A DNA stretch of 64,000 nucleotides, taken from assembly GCF_950295315.1 (NCBI RefSeq), contig NC_080165.1, forward strand, positions 10,593,723-10,657,722, written 5' to 3'. Of the stretch, positions 53,914-64,000 are shown one piece after another. How positions within the stretch are numbered: position 1 is the stretch's first letter; every line of letters starts with the position of its first letter. Origin of the DNA: Erinaceus europaeus (taxonomy: Eukaryota; Chordata; Mammalia; Eulipotyphla; Erinaceidae). The notes beneath the pieces were generated by a model. That model saw only the letters and a program-made list of their open reading frames with translations, was not told the DNA's origin and did no database searches. A program made the translations under genes and the position numbers.

Positions 53914-55603
53914 TATAACAATAACTATCTATTGTCTTCCTGAACCCTAAGACAGGAGGAACCTCACATTTCCACTATAGAGCCTATATTTCCCCTCAGT
54001 CCTGGAACCTTAAGGTGGGGTGCACTTTCCTGCATACGCCTCTCAATTCATACCAAGTAATATTGCATCTGCTGCAATATTATCAACACAACGAGTACCA
54101 CCTCAGCACGCTTCACTTCAGACTGTGTCCAGAGACTTCAGGTGTGGAAAGTCAACCCTTCACTCCCATTACTCCGGTGAGACCTTTCCTTTCATAGTAT
54201 TCTCTAATTCCATTCCAGGCAGTTCACTTCCTAAAAAAGTCCCAAAATCTAGATATAGACCAGGTCCCGTGAGATAGAGCCTATGTTAACACATATCCAT
54301 AAACTAGGGCAAAATATATACCTGAAAGCAAAAGTGCACAATAGTGTGCAGTGAGTCAGTATAGTTCCTAATGAAATAGTATCTAATTAGACTTAGATAC
54401 CCTACTCACCTACTTCCTATTACACTTCCCTCACTCACGCCAAAGCAAACCTTATCAAAGCAAGGACTGTAAAAGCTGAATAAGGGCAAGAGACTGGCAT
54501 ACTTTAATGGTGACTCTTTAGTCACTATCAGGCCACCCCATCAACTGGGGCCCTATTCAGGGAGTCCTGAGATTCCCAAACAAACATGATTGGCCTAGAC
54601 CTCAAATCCCTCTCGCCTTGTTACTGGTCATCCCTATCAGGAACAACAAAATAGATCCCTTTGTAGGCCCCCCCATAGGACTTTGCCCTCAACTGGATCA
54701 ACAATGGTAGAGAATGTTCCATCCTCCGAAGGAAGAATGGACTACATACTCTATGCTACACCTGAGGAAGATGGGTCGATATTGGGGTAGCTTGGAATGT
54801 TCCTACTCATGACCACAGAACGTGAGTTCAGATCTACAGGGATGCAGAAGTCACATAGGCTCTTAAGCTGAATATGGGCCCCAGACCAAATCAAATCAAT
54901 GGGGCTTACAGTCAACAATATTTATACCCTTTCCCCATATTAGGGAGCTACTCTTTTCCCTGATCCAGCTTTCTGTCCCTTTTCCAGGGACATCACCTCC
55001 CCAGACAGTAACTTGGATCCACCTGCATATCAGATTTCAGGCTCAGAGAAGAAAAAAAAAAAAAAAAACACCTAGTATAGCTACAGGCCCTTTGAAATAT
55101 AACTAAAATATGCCTAGTAGCTTTCTACAAAATGGAGAGCCCCCCCAACACTTCATCTGCATTATTCTAGCCTTTAGGTTCATGATCATTCAACAATTTG
55201 TTTGGCTTTCTATGTTAACTCTCTTCTCAGCCACCAGCTTCCAGGTGCTAGCAGGATGCAACCATACTTCCTTGGACAGAAGACCCCCACCAATGTGTCC
55301 TGGAGCTCCAATTCCCCAGAACCCCACCCTACTAGGGAAAGAGAGAGACAGGCTTGGAGTATGGATCAACCTGTTAACACCCATGTTCAGCGGGGAAGCA
55401 ATTACAGAAGCCAGACCTTCCACCTTCTGTATCCCACAATGACCTTGGATCCATACTCCCAGAGAAATAAAGAATAGGAAAGCTATCAGGGGAGGGGAGG
55501 GGATATGGAGATCTGGTGGTAAGAATGTGGGGAGTTGTACCCCTCTTATCCTATAGTTTTGTTAATGTCTCCTTTTTAAAATAAATTTTAAAATTTTTTT
55601 AAA
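53914..55603 (+). mobile_element. retroposon X, long copy with 16-bp target-site duplication
   Basis: 1690 bp flanked by aaattagtctcaatac at 53898-53913 and 55604-55619. It ends with ttgttaatgtctccttttta and an A-rich tail. It contains no recognisable reverse-transcriptase or other long ORF. The tail and duplication are those of target-primed reverse transcription. It sits about 400 bp upstream of the candidate CRISP3-like first exon. Confidence 0.9.
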
Positions 55604-55699
55604 AAATTAGTCTCAATACAACATTAGGGTTTTCAAGGTCTTTCTGTGAAGAGTAGAGCTAAGATTGTGATTTTTATGAGCTATAAAGAATACAATATT

Positions 55700-55830
55700 T
55701 TCTTTTTTTTTTTTTTTTTTTTACCACATCACTGATCAGCTCTGGTATGGTGGTGCAGGAGACTGAACCTGGGATGTTGGAGCCTCAGGCATGCATAACC
55801 ATTATGCTATTTACCCCTGCCCAAGAATAC
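55700..55830 (-). mobile_element. SINE family D
   Basis: Poly-T, gatcagctctggtatggtgg, gagcctcaggcatgcataac, cattatgctatttacccctg. Confidence 0.8.
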
Positions 55831-56049
55831 AATATTTTCTTATAAACATCTAAGTTAACTGTTGGACCTTATTGTTTAAGAAAGTAATTTACTTTTTTTA
55901 CCTTTATAAATTCAAGGTTACAGTATCTGCCCTGACAGTACTTTAGTTTTCTAGTTGTGTAAAATGCAGCATAGCATTGGGCTGGGAAGATAGCCTAATG
56001 GTTATGCAAAATTCAACAAAACACTGACCCACATGGCATACACAATTCT

Positions 56050-56965
56050 TTTATTTTTTTAAATTTTTTATTTATAAAAAGGAAACACTGACAAAACCAT
56101 AGGCTAAGAGGGGTACAACTTCACACAATTCCCACCACCAGACCTCCGTATACCATCCCCTCCCCTGATAGCTTTCCTATTCTTTAACCCTCTGGGAATA
56201 TGGACCCAAGATCATTGTGGGATGCAGGAGGTGGAAGGTCTGGCTTCTGTAATTGCTTCCCCGCTGAACATGGGAGTTGACAGGTTGATCCATACTCCCA
56301 GCCTGTCTCTCTCTTTCCCTAATGGGGAAGGGCTCTGGGGAAGCAGAGCTCCAAGGCACATTGGTGGGGTCATCTGTCCAGGGAAGTCTGGTGGCATCCT
56401 GCTAGGATCCGCAACCTGGTGGCTGAAAAGAGACTTAACATACAAAACCAAACAAATTGTTGAACAATCGTGGACCTAAGGGCTGGAATAGTGCAGACGA
56501 AGTGTTGGGGGAGGGGGTCCTCCATTTTATAGATAGCTAGTAAGCATATTTTAGTTATATTTCAAAGGGCCTGTAGCTAAGCTATACTAATGGAGGTTTT
56601 TTTTTATTTGTTTGTTTTTTGTTTGTTGTTTGGTCTGAGCCTGAAATCTGAAATATGCAGGTGGATCCTAATTATTGTCTGGGGAGATGATGTCATGGCT
56701 GGCAGAAGGACCAGAAAGCTGGATCAGGGAAGAGAGTAGCTCCCAACGTGTATAAATATTGTTGACTGTCAACCCTATCGATTTGATGTGATATTCAGCT
56801 TAGGAGCCTATGTGACCTTTGCATCCCTTGAGATCTGAGCTCACATTCTGTGGTCATAAGTAGGAACGTTCCAAGCTGCCCCAGTATCAGGACCCATCTT
56901 CCTCAAGTGGAACATAGAGTATGTTGTCCAGCCTCCCTTCGGAGGATGGAACCTTCTCTACCATT
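56050..56965 (-). mobile_element. retroposon X copy, inverted
   Basis: tttataaaaaggaaacactg (terminus), ggtggaaggtctggcttctg, tatgcaggtggatcctaatt, and tccagcctcccttcggagga; stops within the block found at 54715 and 60065. Confidence 0.88.
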
Positions 56966-57284
56966 TCACTCCATCTCTGCCTCTCTGAGTTAAAAAAAAA
57001 AAAAAAAAAAAGTGATCTGGAGCAATGGAACTGTGCATTCACGAAGCCCTGGTTATACAAAAAATGTATCACAGTTGGCACATGCACACCACCAACAGGC
57101 TTTTTGAGACACTTGTGTTGGCACATAAATTGCACACAGTGATTTCCGTCCTGCTCATGTAGGTATTGGTGTTAGTTTACTGAGTTCTGTGGTGAAATTG
57201 TATTAGGACAAACCAATTCTTGCTCAACACTTGTGGCATTTACTTGTAGCTAATAAGTTAAATGCTTAGCTGCTGTTCCTTTTT

Positions 57285-57502
57285 TGATTCTATTTTATCT
57301 TTATTTATTTATTGGACAGAGACAGCCAGAAATTGAGAGGGAAGGGGGTGTTAGAGATGAGAGAGACAGAAAGACACCTGCAACACGGCTTCAGCACTTG
57401 CAAAGCTTTCTCCCTGAAGGTGGGGACTGGAGCCTCAAACCCGGGTCCTTGCACATGGCGACATGTGTGCTCAACCCAGGTTTGCCACCACCCAGCCCCC
57501 CT
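57285..57502 (-). mobile_element. SINE family B
   Basis: tatttattggacagagacag to caggtttgccaccacccagc. Confidence 0.9.
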
Positions 57503-57679
57503 TTTTTCATTCTTATTTTAATGTACAGCTTTACTTGGGGGAGGGGGACATGAGAGCATCACTCTTTATACGCAGTGACAAGGATTAAACGCTGGGGGTG
57601 AGCTCTAGCTTGTGTGCCGTGCCGCCTGCCTTCCCCCAGCACTTTGTTGGGTTTTGTTTGTTTGTTTTGTTTTGTTTTG

Positions 57680-57955
57680 TTTTTGCCACAAGTGTAATTG
57701 TTGGGTCTGGGTACCTCCATAAGGACTTTACCCAAGGCTCCTGGTGTCTCCTTCCTTCCTTCCTTCCTTCTTCCCTTCCATCTTCTTTTTAATAGAGATA
57801 AAGAGAGAATGGAGAGATCAAGAGCAAAAAGTAATAGCAGGAGAGAGAGAGCCATGCACCTCTCTTCCTGCAGGTGGGGACCAGGACTTGAACCTGGGTC
57901 CTCATGCATGGTAATGTGTGTACTCTCCCTGGTGTGCCACTGCCTGGCCCCATAG
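57680..57955 (-). mobile_element. SINE A/B-type copy
   Basis: tttttgccacaagtgtaatt tail, ttccttccttccttcc, gagagaatggagagatcaag, head ctggtgtgccactgcctggc. Confidence 0.75.
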
Positions 57956-58339
57956 ATGTCACTCTCTAAGTTCCTTATAAGAGAGATGAGCTCTCAGGGT
58001 AGATCTTGGCACTCTAAACAAACAAACAAACAAACAATATAAATAAACAGCAACTGGTTGATGACGCCACAGGTGAGTGTATGCTTTACATAGCTTTGGG
58101 CCTGGCACTACGTGTGAACAGAGTGGTGCTCTGGTCTCTTCTCTTTCTCTCCCTTCCTTATTCACAATAAATAGAGCTAAGTAAATAAGTAAAATTAAAT
58201 AAACAAGCATTACTAAAAGAAAGCAAAAATCCCAAAGTATTACTGATTGTCCCAACTCATCTGATTGTCATGTCTCCAGTCAACCCTTAAAATGACCGTA
58301 ACTGTATGCATATGGGAACTCTTGAAAAGTAACATCATT

Positions 58340-58505
58340 CACACATTACAGTGCAGAAGGACCCAGGTTCATGTCCCTGGTCCCCACCTGCAGGGGGGAA
58401 GCTTCATGTACTGGAGGGGGGGGCTGCAGATGTCTCTCTGTCTCTTTCCTTCTCTAACCCCCCCCTCAATTTGTCTGTCTCTATCCAATAATAAATAAAC
58501 AAATA
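58340..58505 (+). mobile_element. SINE family B, 5' truncated
   Basis: cacattacagtgcagaagga to ctatccaataataaataaac. Confidence 0.85.
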
Positions 58506-58659
58506 ACATCATTCATGTGAATAAAGCATACTAGAATTACTATGAAAATTTGCTTCTGTGGGAGAATGCATTTCCTGGAAATGACTAGATCAAGAAAGTA
58601 CACAGCATTCATTCTCCTCTTCACTTGGTGGTACAGAATATTGTTAGGAACTCAGAACT

Positions 58660-58709
58660 GGTCTACGGCCAAACCACCCTGAACACGCCCGATCTCGTCT
58701 GATCTTGGA
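58660..58709 (+). pseudogene. tailless 5S rRNA retropseudogene (5' 49-50 nt)
   Basis: gtctacggccaaaccaccct and gaacacgcccgatctcgtct, gatcttgga match the first ~49 nt of mammalian 5S rRNA with three changes that I can see. It is flanked by a perfect 14-bp duplication, aggaactcagaact, at 58646-58659 and 58710-58723. There is no A-tail and the RNA 3' two-thirds are absent, including the internal promoter boxes. Confidence 0.93.
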
Positions 58710-58864
58710 AGGAACTCAGAACTAATGGTTTAATTGACATGGTTTAAATTTCTGTACTGATGAGTACTGAAACATAATTTTTCTGTACATAAATTCTTGT
58801 TTGTTTTGTTTCTTTTTTCTCTCTCTCTTTTTAAAGCAACTAGTCATTCAGCCAAGTGTCTTAG

Positions 58865-59100
58865 ATATTTTTCAAGTTTTTATTATCTTTATTTACTGGA
58901 TAGACAGCCAGAAATCAAGAGGGAATGGGGTGATAGAGAAGTAGAGAGACAGAGAGTCACCTGCAGCCCTGCTTCACCACTTGCAAAGCTTTCCCCCTGC
59001 AGGTGGGGACCAGGGGCTTCCATCCAGGTTCTTGCACATTGTAACCTATTCATTTCTCATGAATAAATAAATAAAACTTAAAAAAAAAAAACAACCTTTA
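58865..59100 (-). mobile_element. SINE family B, head truncated
   Basis: tttattatctttatttactg to ggttcttgcacattgtaacc; beyond it an A-rich stretch joins the next retroposon. Confidence 0.85.
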
Positions 59101-60945
59101 AGAAAAAAAAAACTTAGACCAGGGAGAACAGAAGCAACCAGTGGCACAGCTATATAAAAATAATGTCAAAAGACATAAATTATGGTGATGTCGTGTATGA
59201 TACAGCAAATCCTAACAAAGGGATTTTTTTAAGTTAGCCCAATTGCCAAATAATGTGATTATAGCAATAACTATCTATTGTCTTCTTAAACCCTAAGACA
59301 GTAGGAACCTTCTGCTTCCTCTTTAGAGGCTATATTTCCCCAGTCCTGGAACCTCTAGGGTGGGGCTCACTTTCCTGCATGCTTCTCTCAAGTCATACCA
59401 AATGATATTGCATCTGCTGATCCCAACCTAATCAACACAAGGAGCGCCACCTCAGCATACTTCACCTCAGACTGTGACCAGAGACGTCAGGCATGGAATG
59501 TCAACCCTTCAGCCTCATTACTCAGGTGATACCTTTCTTTTCATAGTATTCTCAAAGTCCATTCCAGGAGGTTCACTTCCTAATAAAGTCCCAAAACCTA
59601 GATATAGACCAAGTCCCGTTAGATAGAGCATATGTTCACATGTATCCATAAATTAGGGCAAAATAAATACCTGAAAGCAAAAATACACAATAGTCTGTAG
59701 TGAGTCAGCATAAAGTTCATAATGAAATAGTGTCTACTTAGACTTAGATATCCTCCTCACCTACTTCCTATTACAATTCTCTTACTCACTCCAAAACTAA
59801 TCTCATCAAACCATGGACTGCAAAAGCTGAATAAGGGCAAGAGACTGGCATACTTTAACGCTGACTCTTTAGTCACTATCAGGCCACCCCATCAGCTGGG
59901 GCCCTATTTGGGGAGTCCGGAGATTCCCAAACAGACATGATGGGCCTAGACCTTGAATAAATCCCTCTCTCCATTGTTACCGGTCATTCCTATCAGAAAC
60001 AACAAAACAGACCCCTTTGTGGGCCCCCATAGGACCTTGCCCTCAACTTGGATCAACAATGGTAGAGAATGTTCCATCCTCCTAAAGGAGGCTGGACAAT
60101 ATACTCTATGCTACACCTGAGGAAGATGGGTCCTGATGCTGAGGCAGCTTGGAACATTTCTACTCATGACCACAAAATGTGAGCTCAGATCTATAGGGAT
60201 GCAAAGGTCACACAGGCTCCTAAGCTGAAAATGGGCCCCAGATCACATCAAATCGATGGGGTTGACAGTCAACAATATTTATACACATTTCCCATATTTG
60301 GGAGCTACTCTCTTCCCTGATCCAGCTTTCTGGTCCTTCTGCCAGCCATGACATCATCTCTCCAGACAATAACTTGGATACACCTGCATATCAGATTTCA
60401 GGCTCAGAGAAAAAAAAACACTAGTATAGCCACAGACCCTTTGGAATATAACTAAAATATACCTACTAACTATCTACAAAATGGAGGGCCCCCCAACTCT
60501 TCATCTGCACTATTCCAGCCTTTAGGTCCATGATTAGTCAACAATTTGTTTGACTTTATATGTTAACTCTCTTTTCAGCCACCAGGTTCCAGATGCTAGG
60601 AAGATGCCAACCAGACTTCCATGGACAGACAACTCCACCAATGTGTCCTGGAGCTCTGCTTCCCCAGAGCCCTTCCCCACTGGGGAAAGAGAAAGATAGG
60701 CTGGGAGTATGGATCTACCAGTCAATGTCTATGTTCAGTGGGGAAGAAATTACAGAAGCCAGACCTTCCACCTTCTGCATCCCATAATGTCCCTGGGTCC
60801 ATGCTCCCAGAGGGATAAAGAATAGGAAAGCTATCAGGGGAGAGGATGGGATACAGAGATCTGGTGATGGGAATTGTGTGAAGTTGTACCCCTCTTATCC
60901 TATGGTCAATGTTTCCTTTTTATAAATAAAAAAATTAAATAAAAA
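59100..60945 (+). mobile_element. retroposon X, longest copy
   Basis: About 1.85 kb; extends further 5' than the copy at 53914 (cagaagcaaccagtggcaca) and ends gttgtacccctcttatccta, ttataaataaaa. No long ORF of known type. Confidence 0.88.
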
Positions 60946-60990
60946 AACAAGGGCAACAAAAGGGAATAAATAAATAAATAAATATTTTTT
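60946..60990 (+). mobile_element. orphan SINE family A tail
   Basis: acaagggcaacaaaagggaa plus (taaa)n with no SINE body, abutting the 3' end of the retroposon. Confidence 0.7.
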
Positions 60991-61104
60991 AAAATTTACT
61001 GCTTTGTTGAATTGTTTTAAATGTGATTTAATTTAATAGTATCAATCATCCATTTCTTTAGTTTCGACAGTTACTACTTCATTCCTTTTCTTAAAGAATC
61101 TTTT

Positions 61105-61312
61105 TAATTTTTTTATTATCTTTATTTATGTATTGGATAGAGATAGCCAGAAATTGAGACGGTGGGGGGGGAGAGACACAGAGACACCTGCAACACTGTT
61201 TCACCTCTCTCGAAGCTTCCCCCTGCAGATGAGGACTGGGGGCTCAAACACAGGTCCTTGTGCCCTATAACATGTGTGCTCAACCAGGTGCACCACCACC
61301 CAGCCCACATTT
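61105..61312 (-). mobile_element. SINE family B
   Basis: tattatctttatttatgtat to aggtgcaccaccacccagcc. Confidence 0.9.
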
Positions 61313-61332
61313 TTTTCTTAATATAAATAATG

Positions 61333-61620
61333 TACATGGGAGTTGGGTGGTAGCACAGCAGGTTAAGTGCAGGTGGTGCAAAGCACAAGAACTGGCATAA
61401 GGATCCCGCTTCGAGCCCCCAGCTCCCCACCTGCAGGGGAGTAGCTTCACAGGAGGTGAAGCAGGTCTGCACGTGTCTGTCTTTCTCTCCCCCCTCTGTC
61501 TTCCCCTCCTCTCTCCATATCTCTCTATCCTATTTAACAACGACAACATCAACAACTACAACAATAATGAAAAACAATAAGAGCAACAAAAAGGGGAAAT
61601 AAATAAATATTTAAAAAAAT
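61333..61620 (+). mobile_element. SINE family A
   Basis: gggagttgggtggtagcaca head to aaggggaaataaataaatat tail. Confidence 0.93.
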
Positions 61621-61759
61621 AAAATATATATAATGTACATTATATAAAGTTCAGATGCATAACACTAAGTCAACATTTTCATATACTTAATGATTACCTC
61701 TTTAGATAGAATTAGCGTCACTATCACCTGTAATTTTTGTTTGTTTTTAGTGGTTGGCA

Positions 61760-62146
61760 CCCAATCTGGTCCCCTACGCCTACATTGAACTTCTCTGTTC
61801 CAGTCTCTTGGAAACAGAGCTGGCAGTCAGCTGAGGTAAAGAACAAACACCTCATCACAGACCCCTGCAAGCGTCAACCCGGCTTTGAACCTAGCACGTT
61901 ATGATTGGGCCCTCCTCAATCGCTATCGAACAGGCCATGGCCTGTGCGCCTCTATGTTCCATCGCTGGGGAGCCAGAGAAGATCCGAACTGCCCCTGCGG
62001 CTACAGACAGACTATGACCCACACAGTCAACGACTGCCACCTCTCCAGATTCAAAGGAGGTCTCGAAACTTTACATCAGGCTCAACCTGCTGCTGTTGAC
62101 TGGCTACGGAAGAAGGGCAAACGCTAGAAGAAGAAGAAGAAGAAGA
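61760..62146 (+). mobile_element. RTE/Jockey-like non-LTR retroelement 3' end (or SINE derived from it)
   Basis: 387 bp bounded by an 11-bp duplication, agtggttggca, at 61749-61759 and 62147-62157. The frame 61840-62127 is open and encodes a reverse-transcriptase C-terminus: NLARYDWALLNRYRTGHG, then CPCGYRQTMTHTVNDC (C-x-C-x7-H-x4-C zinc-knuckle-like), ending LRKKGKR and stop. The stop is followed at once by (GAA)n. L1 ORF2 has no such segment; this pattern is typical of RTE, Jockey/R1 or CR1-type elements, and a microsatellite tail fits RTE-like elements. The upstream 80 bp are not recognisable and contain a stop (taa at 61837). Confidence 0.8.
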
Positions 62147-62179
62147 AGTGGTTGGCATCATTAATTTCTAACTTCTCTT

Positions 62180-62500
62180 TTTATTTTTTTATTAGTGCTT
62201 TAATAGTGATCAACAAGATTGCAGGATACAATTCTACACATTTCCCACCACCAGAGTGCCACATTTCATCCCCTCCATTGGAAGTTTTCCTATTCTTTGT
62301 CCCTCTGGGAGTATGGGCCCAGGATCATTATGGGTGCAGAAGGTCTGTCTGGCTTCTGTAATTGCTTTGCCACTGGACATGGGTGTTGGCAGATGGGCCC
62401 ACACCCCCAGCCCTATCTTTCCTTTGTGGGGCAGGGCTCTGGGGATGTGGGGTTCCAGGACCCATTGGTGAGGTCATCTGCCCAGGGAAATCGAAGTTCT
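62180..62500 (-). mobile_element. retroposon X copy, inverted
   Basis: tagtgatcaacaagattgca, cccaccaccagagtgccaca, gtatgggcccaggatcatta, gcagggctctggggatgtgg. 3' part only. Confidence 0.75.
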
Positions 62501-62900
62501 AGTTTCTCAAAAGTGTGATGCTTATAATGCAGTGTTATAGTCTATATTCAACATTATCTTTATAGGTATTATTTACCACTCACTGTAAGTTGAATCTTTA
62601 AACAAAACCTATCCTCCCCTCATAATCTTCTGGTACTCTCTGTTTTCCTGAGTCTAGCTTTTATAGAGTTTTTACTCTCTGTTTTCCTGAGTCTAGCTTT
62701 TATAGAGTTCACGTATGAGAGACCTCATAGAGTGCTTGTTTTTCAACTTAATTTTGCTTAGCACAGTGATTTCAAGGTCTACCCAGAGTGTCACCAAGGA
62801 GATGTCCTTTTCTCCATAGTTGAGTTAAGCATAAATATAGACCATGTTTTCTTATCACAATTACTTTTTACCACTCATAAACTCATTTGAGCAAAAATCT
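62500..62900 (+). mobile_element. ancient L1M-like fragment
   Basis: tttttcaacttaattttgct, agcacagtgatttcaaggtc and taagcataaatatagaccat resemble the 3' region of old mammalian L1. Confidence 0.5.
62635..62709 (+). repeat. 39-bp tandem duplication
   Basis: actctctgttttcctgagtc and tagcttttatagagtt repeated twice with a period of 39 bp and no visible change. Confidence 0.95.
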
Positions 62901-63045
62901 AAATTTATGTATTTTGGTATAGTCATTTACATGTAATATGTAGTCAGTTTCCTTAGAAATAGAACCTGAGGCACAAGTTATATTGCCTGAGGATTAATTT
63001 GGAGATGTACTTTGGGGAAATGGTGCAAAAGAAGGGCTAGATTGG

Positions 63046-63335
63046 GAGTTGGGCTATAGCACAGCAGGTTAAGCGCAGATGGCGCAAGGTGCAAGGACCG
63101 GCGCAAGGATCCTGGTTCAAGCCCCCAGCTCCCCACCTGCAGAGGAGTCACTTCACAGGTGGTGAAGCAGGTCTGCAGGAGTCTGTCTTTCTCTGCCCCT
63201 CTCTGTCTTCCCCTCCTCTCTCCGTTTCTCTCTGTCCTATCCAACAACGACATCAATAACAACAACAATAATAACTACAACAATAAAACAAGGGCAACAA
63301 AAAGAGGAATAAAAAAATAAATGTTAAAAACAAAA
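63046..63335 (+). mobile_element. SINE family A
   Basis: gggagttgggctatagcaca head, body, caacaataaaacaagggcaa tail. Confidence 0.93.
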
Positions 63336-63337
63336 GA

Positions 63338-63620
63338 AGGGAGTCAGGCGGTAGTGCAGTGGGTTAAGCACAGGTGGCACTAAGCACAAGGACAGGTGTA
63401 AGGATCCCGGTTCAAGCCACCGGCTCCCCACCTGCAGGGGAGTCGCTTCACAAGCAGTGATGCAGGTCTGCAGGTGTCTATCTTTCTCTCCCCCCTCTGT
63501 CTTCCCCTACTCTCTCCATTTCTGTCTTATCCAACAACAACGACATCAATAACCACAACAATGTTTAACAAGGGCAACAAAACGGAAAATAAATATTTAA
63601 AAAAAATATATATATATATA
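63338..63620 (+). mobile_element. SINE family A
   Basis: gggagtcaggcggtagtgca head immediately after the previous copy's A-rich tail; ends in a (TA)n microsatellite at 63608-63624. Confidence 0.93.
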
Positions 63621-63624
63621 TATA

Positions 63625-64000
63625 GATAGAGAGAGAGAAGAGCCAGATTGGGATTGGAGTGGGTAGAGAAGTAATGAAAACTATGTCCTCCTCAGTGAAT
63701 TCTAGTCCTTCCTGATTTACATGGTCATGGCTCCAGACAACTTTTCATAACCTGTGAGTCATTTAATCATTAACCAGTGATGGGATGATGAGACTTGCCG
63801 GTAAGGTATCTCCCATAGGTCAAAGGGTCATGTGGACTCTTACCCCACACCTACAATAGCTGGGGAAATGTCACCATCTCTGGAAAAAAAGTCTCTGTGA
63901 GACAGCCAACCAACATCTACTGTTCTACTAATCTGTGTACTGTTACAGTTAGTGCTTCTTACAAATGGAATAAAAGTAATTTTGAAGACATCTATCTTTT
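63625..64000. other. no recognised element
   Basis: No repeat head or exon recognised in the last 375 bp. Confidence 0.4.

Noticed and set aside
55110..55442. 110-codon ORF shared with 60560-60787, 30194-30703 and others
   Set aside because: Falls in the repeated block of retroposon X; copies disagree in frame and carry stops, so no conserved protein.
58660..58723. Functional 5S rRNA gene
   Set aside because: Only the first ~49 nt are present and the internal promoter is missing.
1..64000. CRISPR arrays, bacterial operons, riboswitches
   Set aside because: The sequence is mammalian; periodic repeats are microsatellites and no spacer-repeat structure is present.

Overview
The window looks like mammalian genomic DNA from a hedgehog or close relative (Eulipotyphla: Erinaceidae). 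The assignment rests on dozens of copies of tRNA-derived SINEs with heads like 'gcagcgggttaagcgc' and 'cacctggttgagcgcaca', which I recognise as the Erinaceus type. L1 copies of several ages and endogenous-retrovirus LTRs support a mammalian source. It is A+T-rich, intron-dominated and SINE/LINE-saturated, and most long ORFs in it are translations of repeats.

The only host protein-coding content I can support is two tandem CRISP-family genes (cysteine-rich secretory proteins, CAP superfamily), both on the minus strand. The upstream gene (coding exons 47646 down to 32905) is complete: seven coding exons, 242 codons plus stop, all 16 family cysteines, intact splice sites. It is best called CRISP3-like. 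The downstream gene (coding exons 19476 down to 8731) is CRISP2-like. Its five visible coding exons cover the signal peptide and the whole CAP domain. The two exons for the hinge and the C-terminal ion-channel-regulator (Crisp) domain are not found in the remaining 8.7 kb and probably lie beyond coordinate 1, because intron 6 has been expanded by an L1 of about 5.9 kb. Both genes share intron phases (0,0,1,0,2 for the shared introns) and recognisable intron-edge similarity, so they are tandem duplicates. In both, the last untranslated base before the ATG is 1-2 nt from a splice acceptor. A homologous untranslated first-exon candidate lies upstream of each (20792-20850 and 53416-53490). Gene order and strand agree with the CRISP2-CRISP3 arrangement I recall for human 6p12.

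Layout: 1-5.9 kb degenerate, nearly full-length L1; 6.2-8.3 kb SINE, GGAGA satellite and an old L1 split by a solo LTR; 8.7-19.5 kb CRISP2-like exons with repeats in the introns, including a second LTR-like element and a diverged tandem repeat; 19.5-32.9 kb intergenic, repeat-rich, with a truncated L1 (28.8-29.9 kb); 32.9-47.6 kb CRISP3-like gene; 47.6-53.5 kb its 5' intron; 53.9-62.5 kb a cluster of copies of a non-coding retroposon (called retroposon X here), a tailless 5S rRNA retropseudogene, and a 387-bp insertion carrying the C-terminus of a non-L1 reverse transcriptase; 62.5-64 kb old L1 and SINEs.

The most unusual items are the RTE/Jockey-like reverse-transcriptase tail with an 11-bp target-site duplication and a (GAA)n tail (61760-62146), the 50-nt 5S rRNA insertion with a 14-bp duplication and no poly(A) (58660-58709), and the retroposon X family (nine copies, one with a 16-bp duplication). 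All coordinates of repeats are by eye and are good to about 10-20 bp unless a duplication is quoted.
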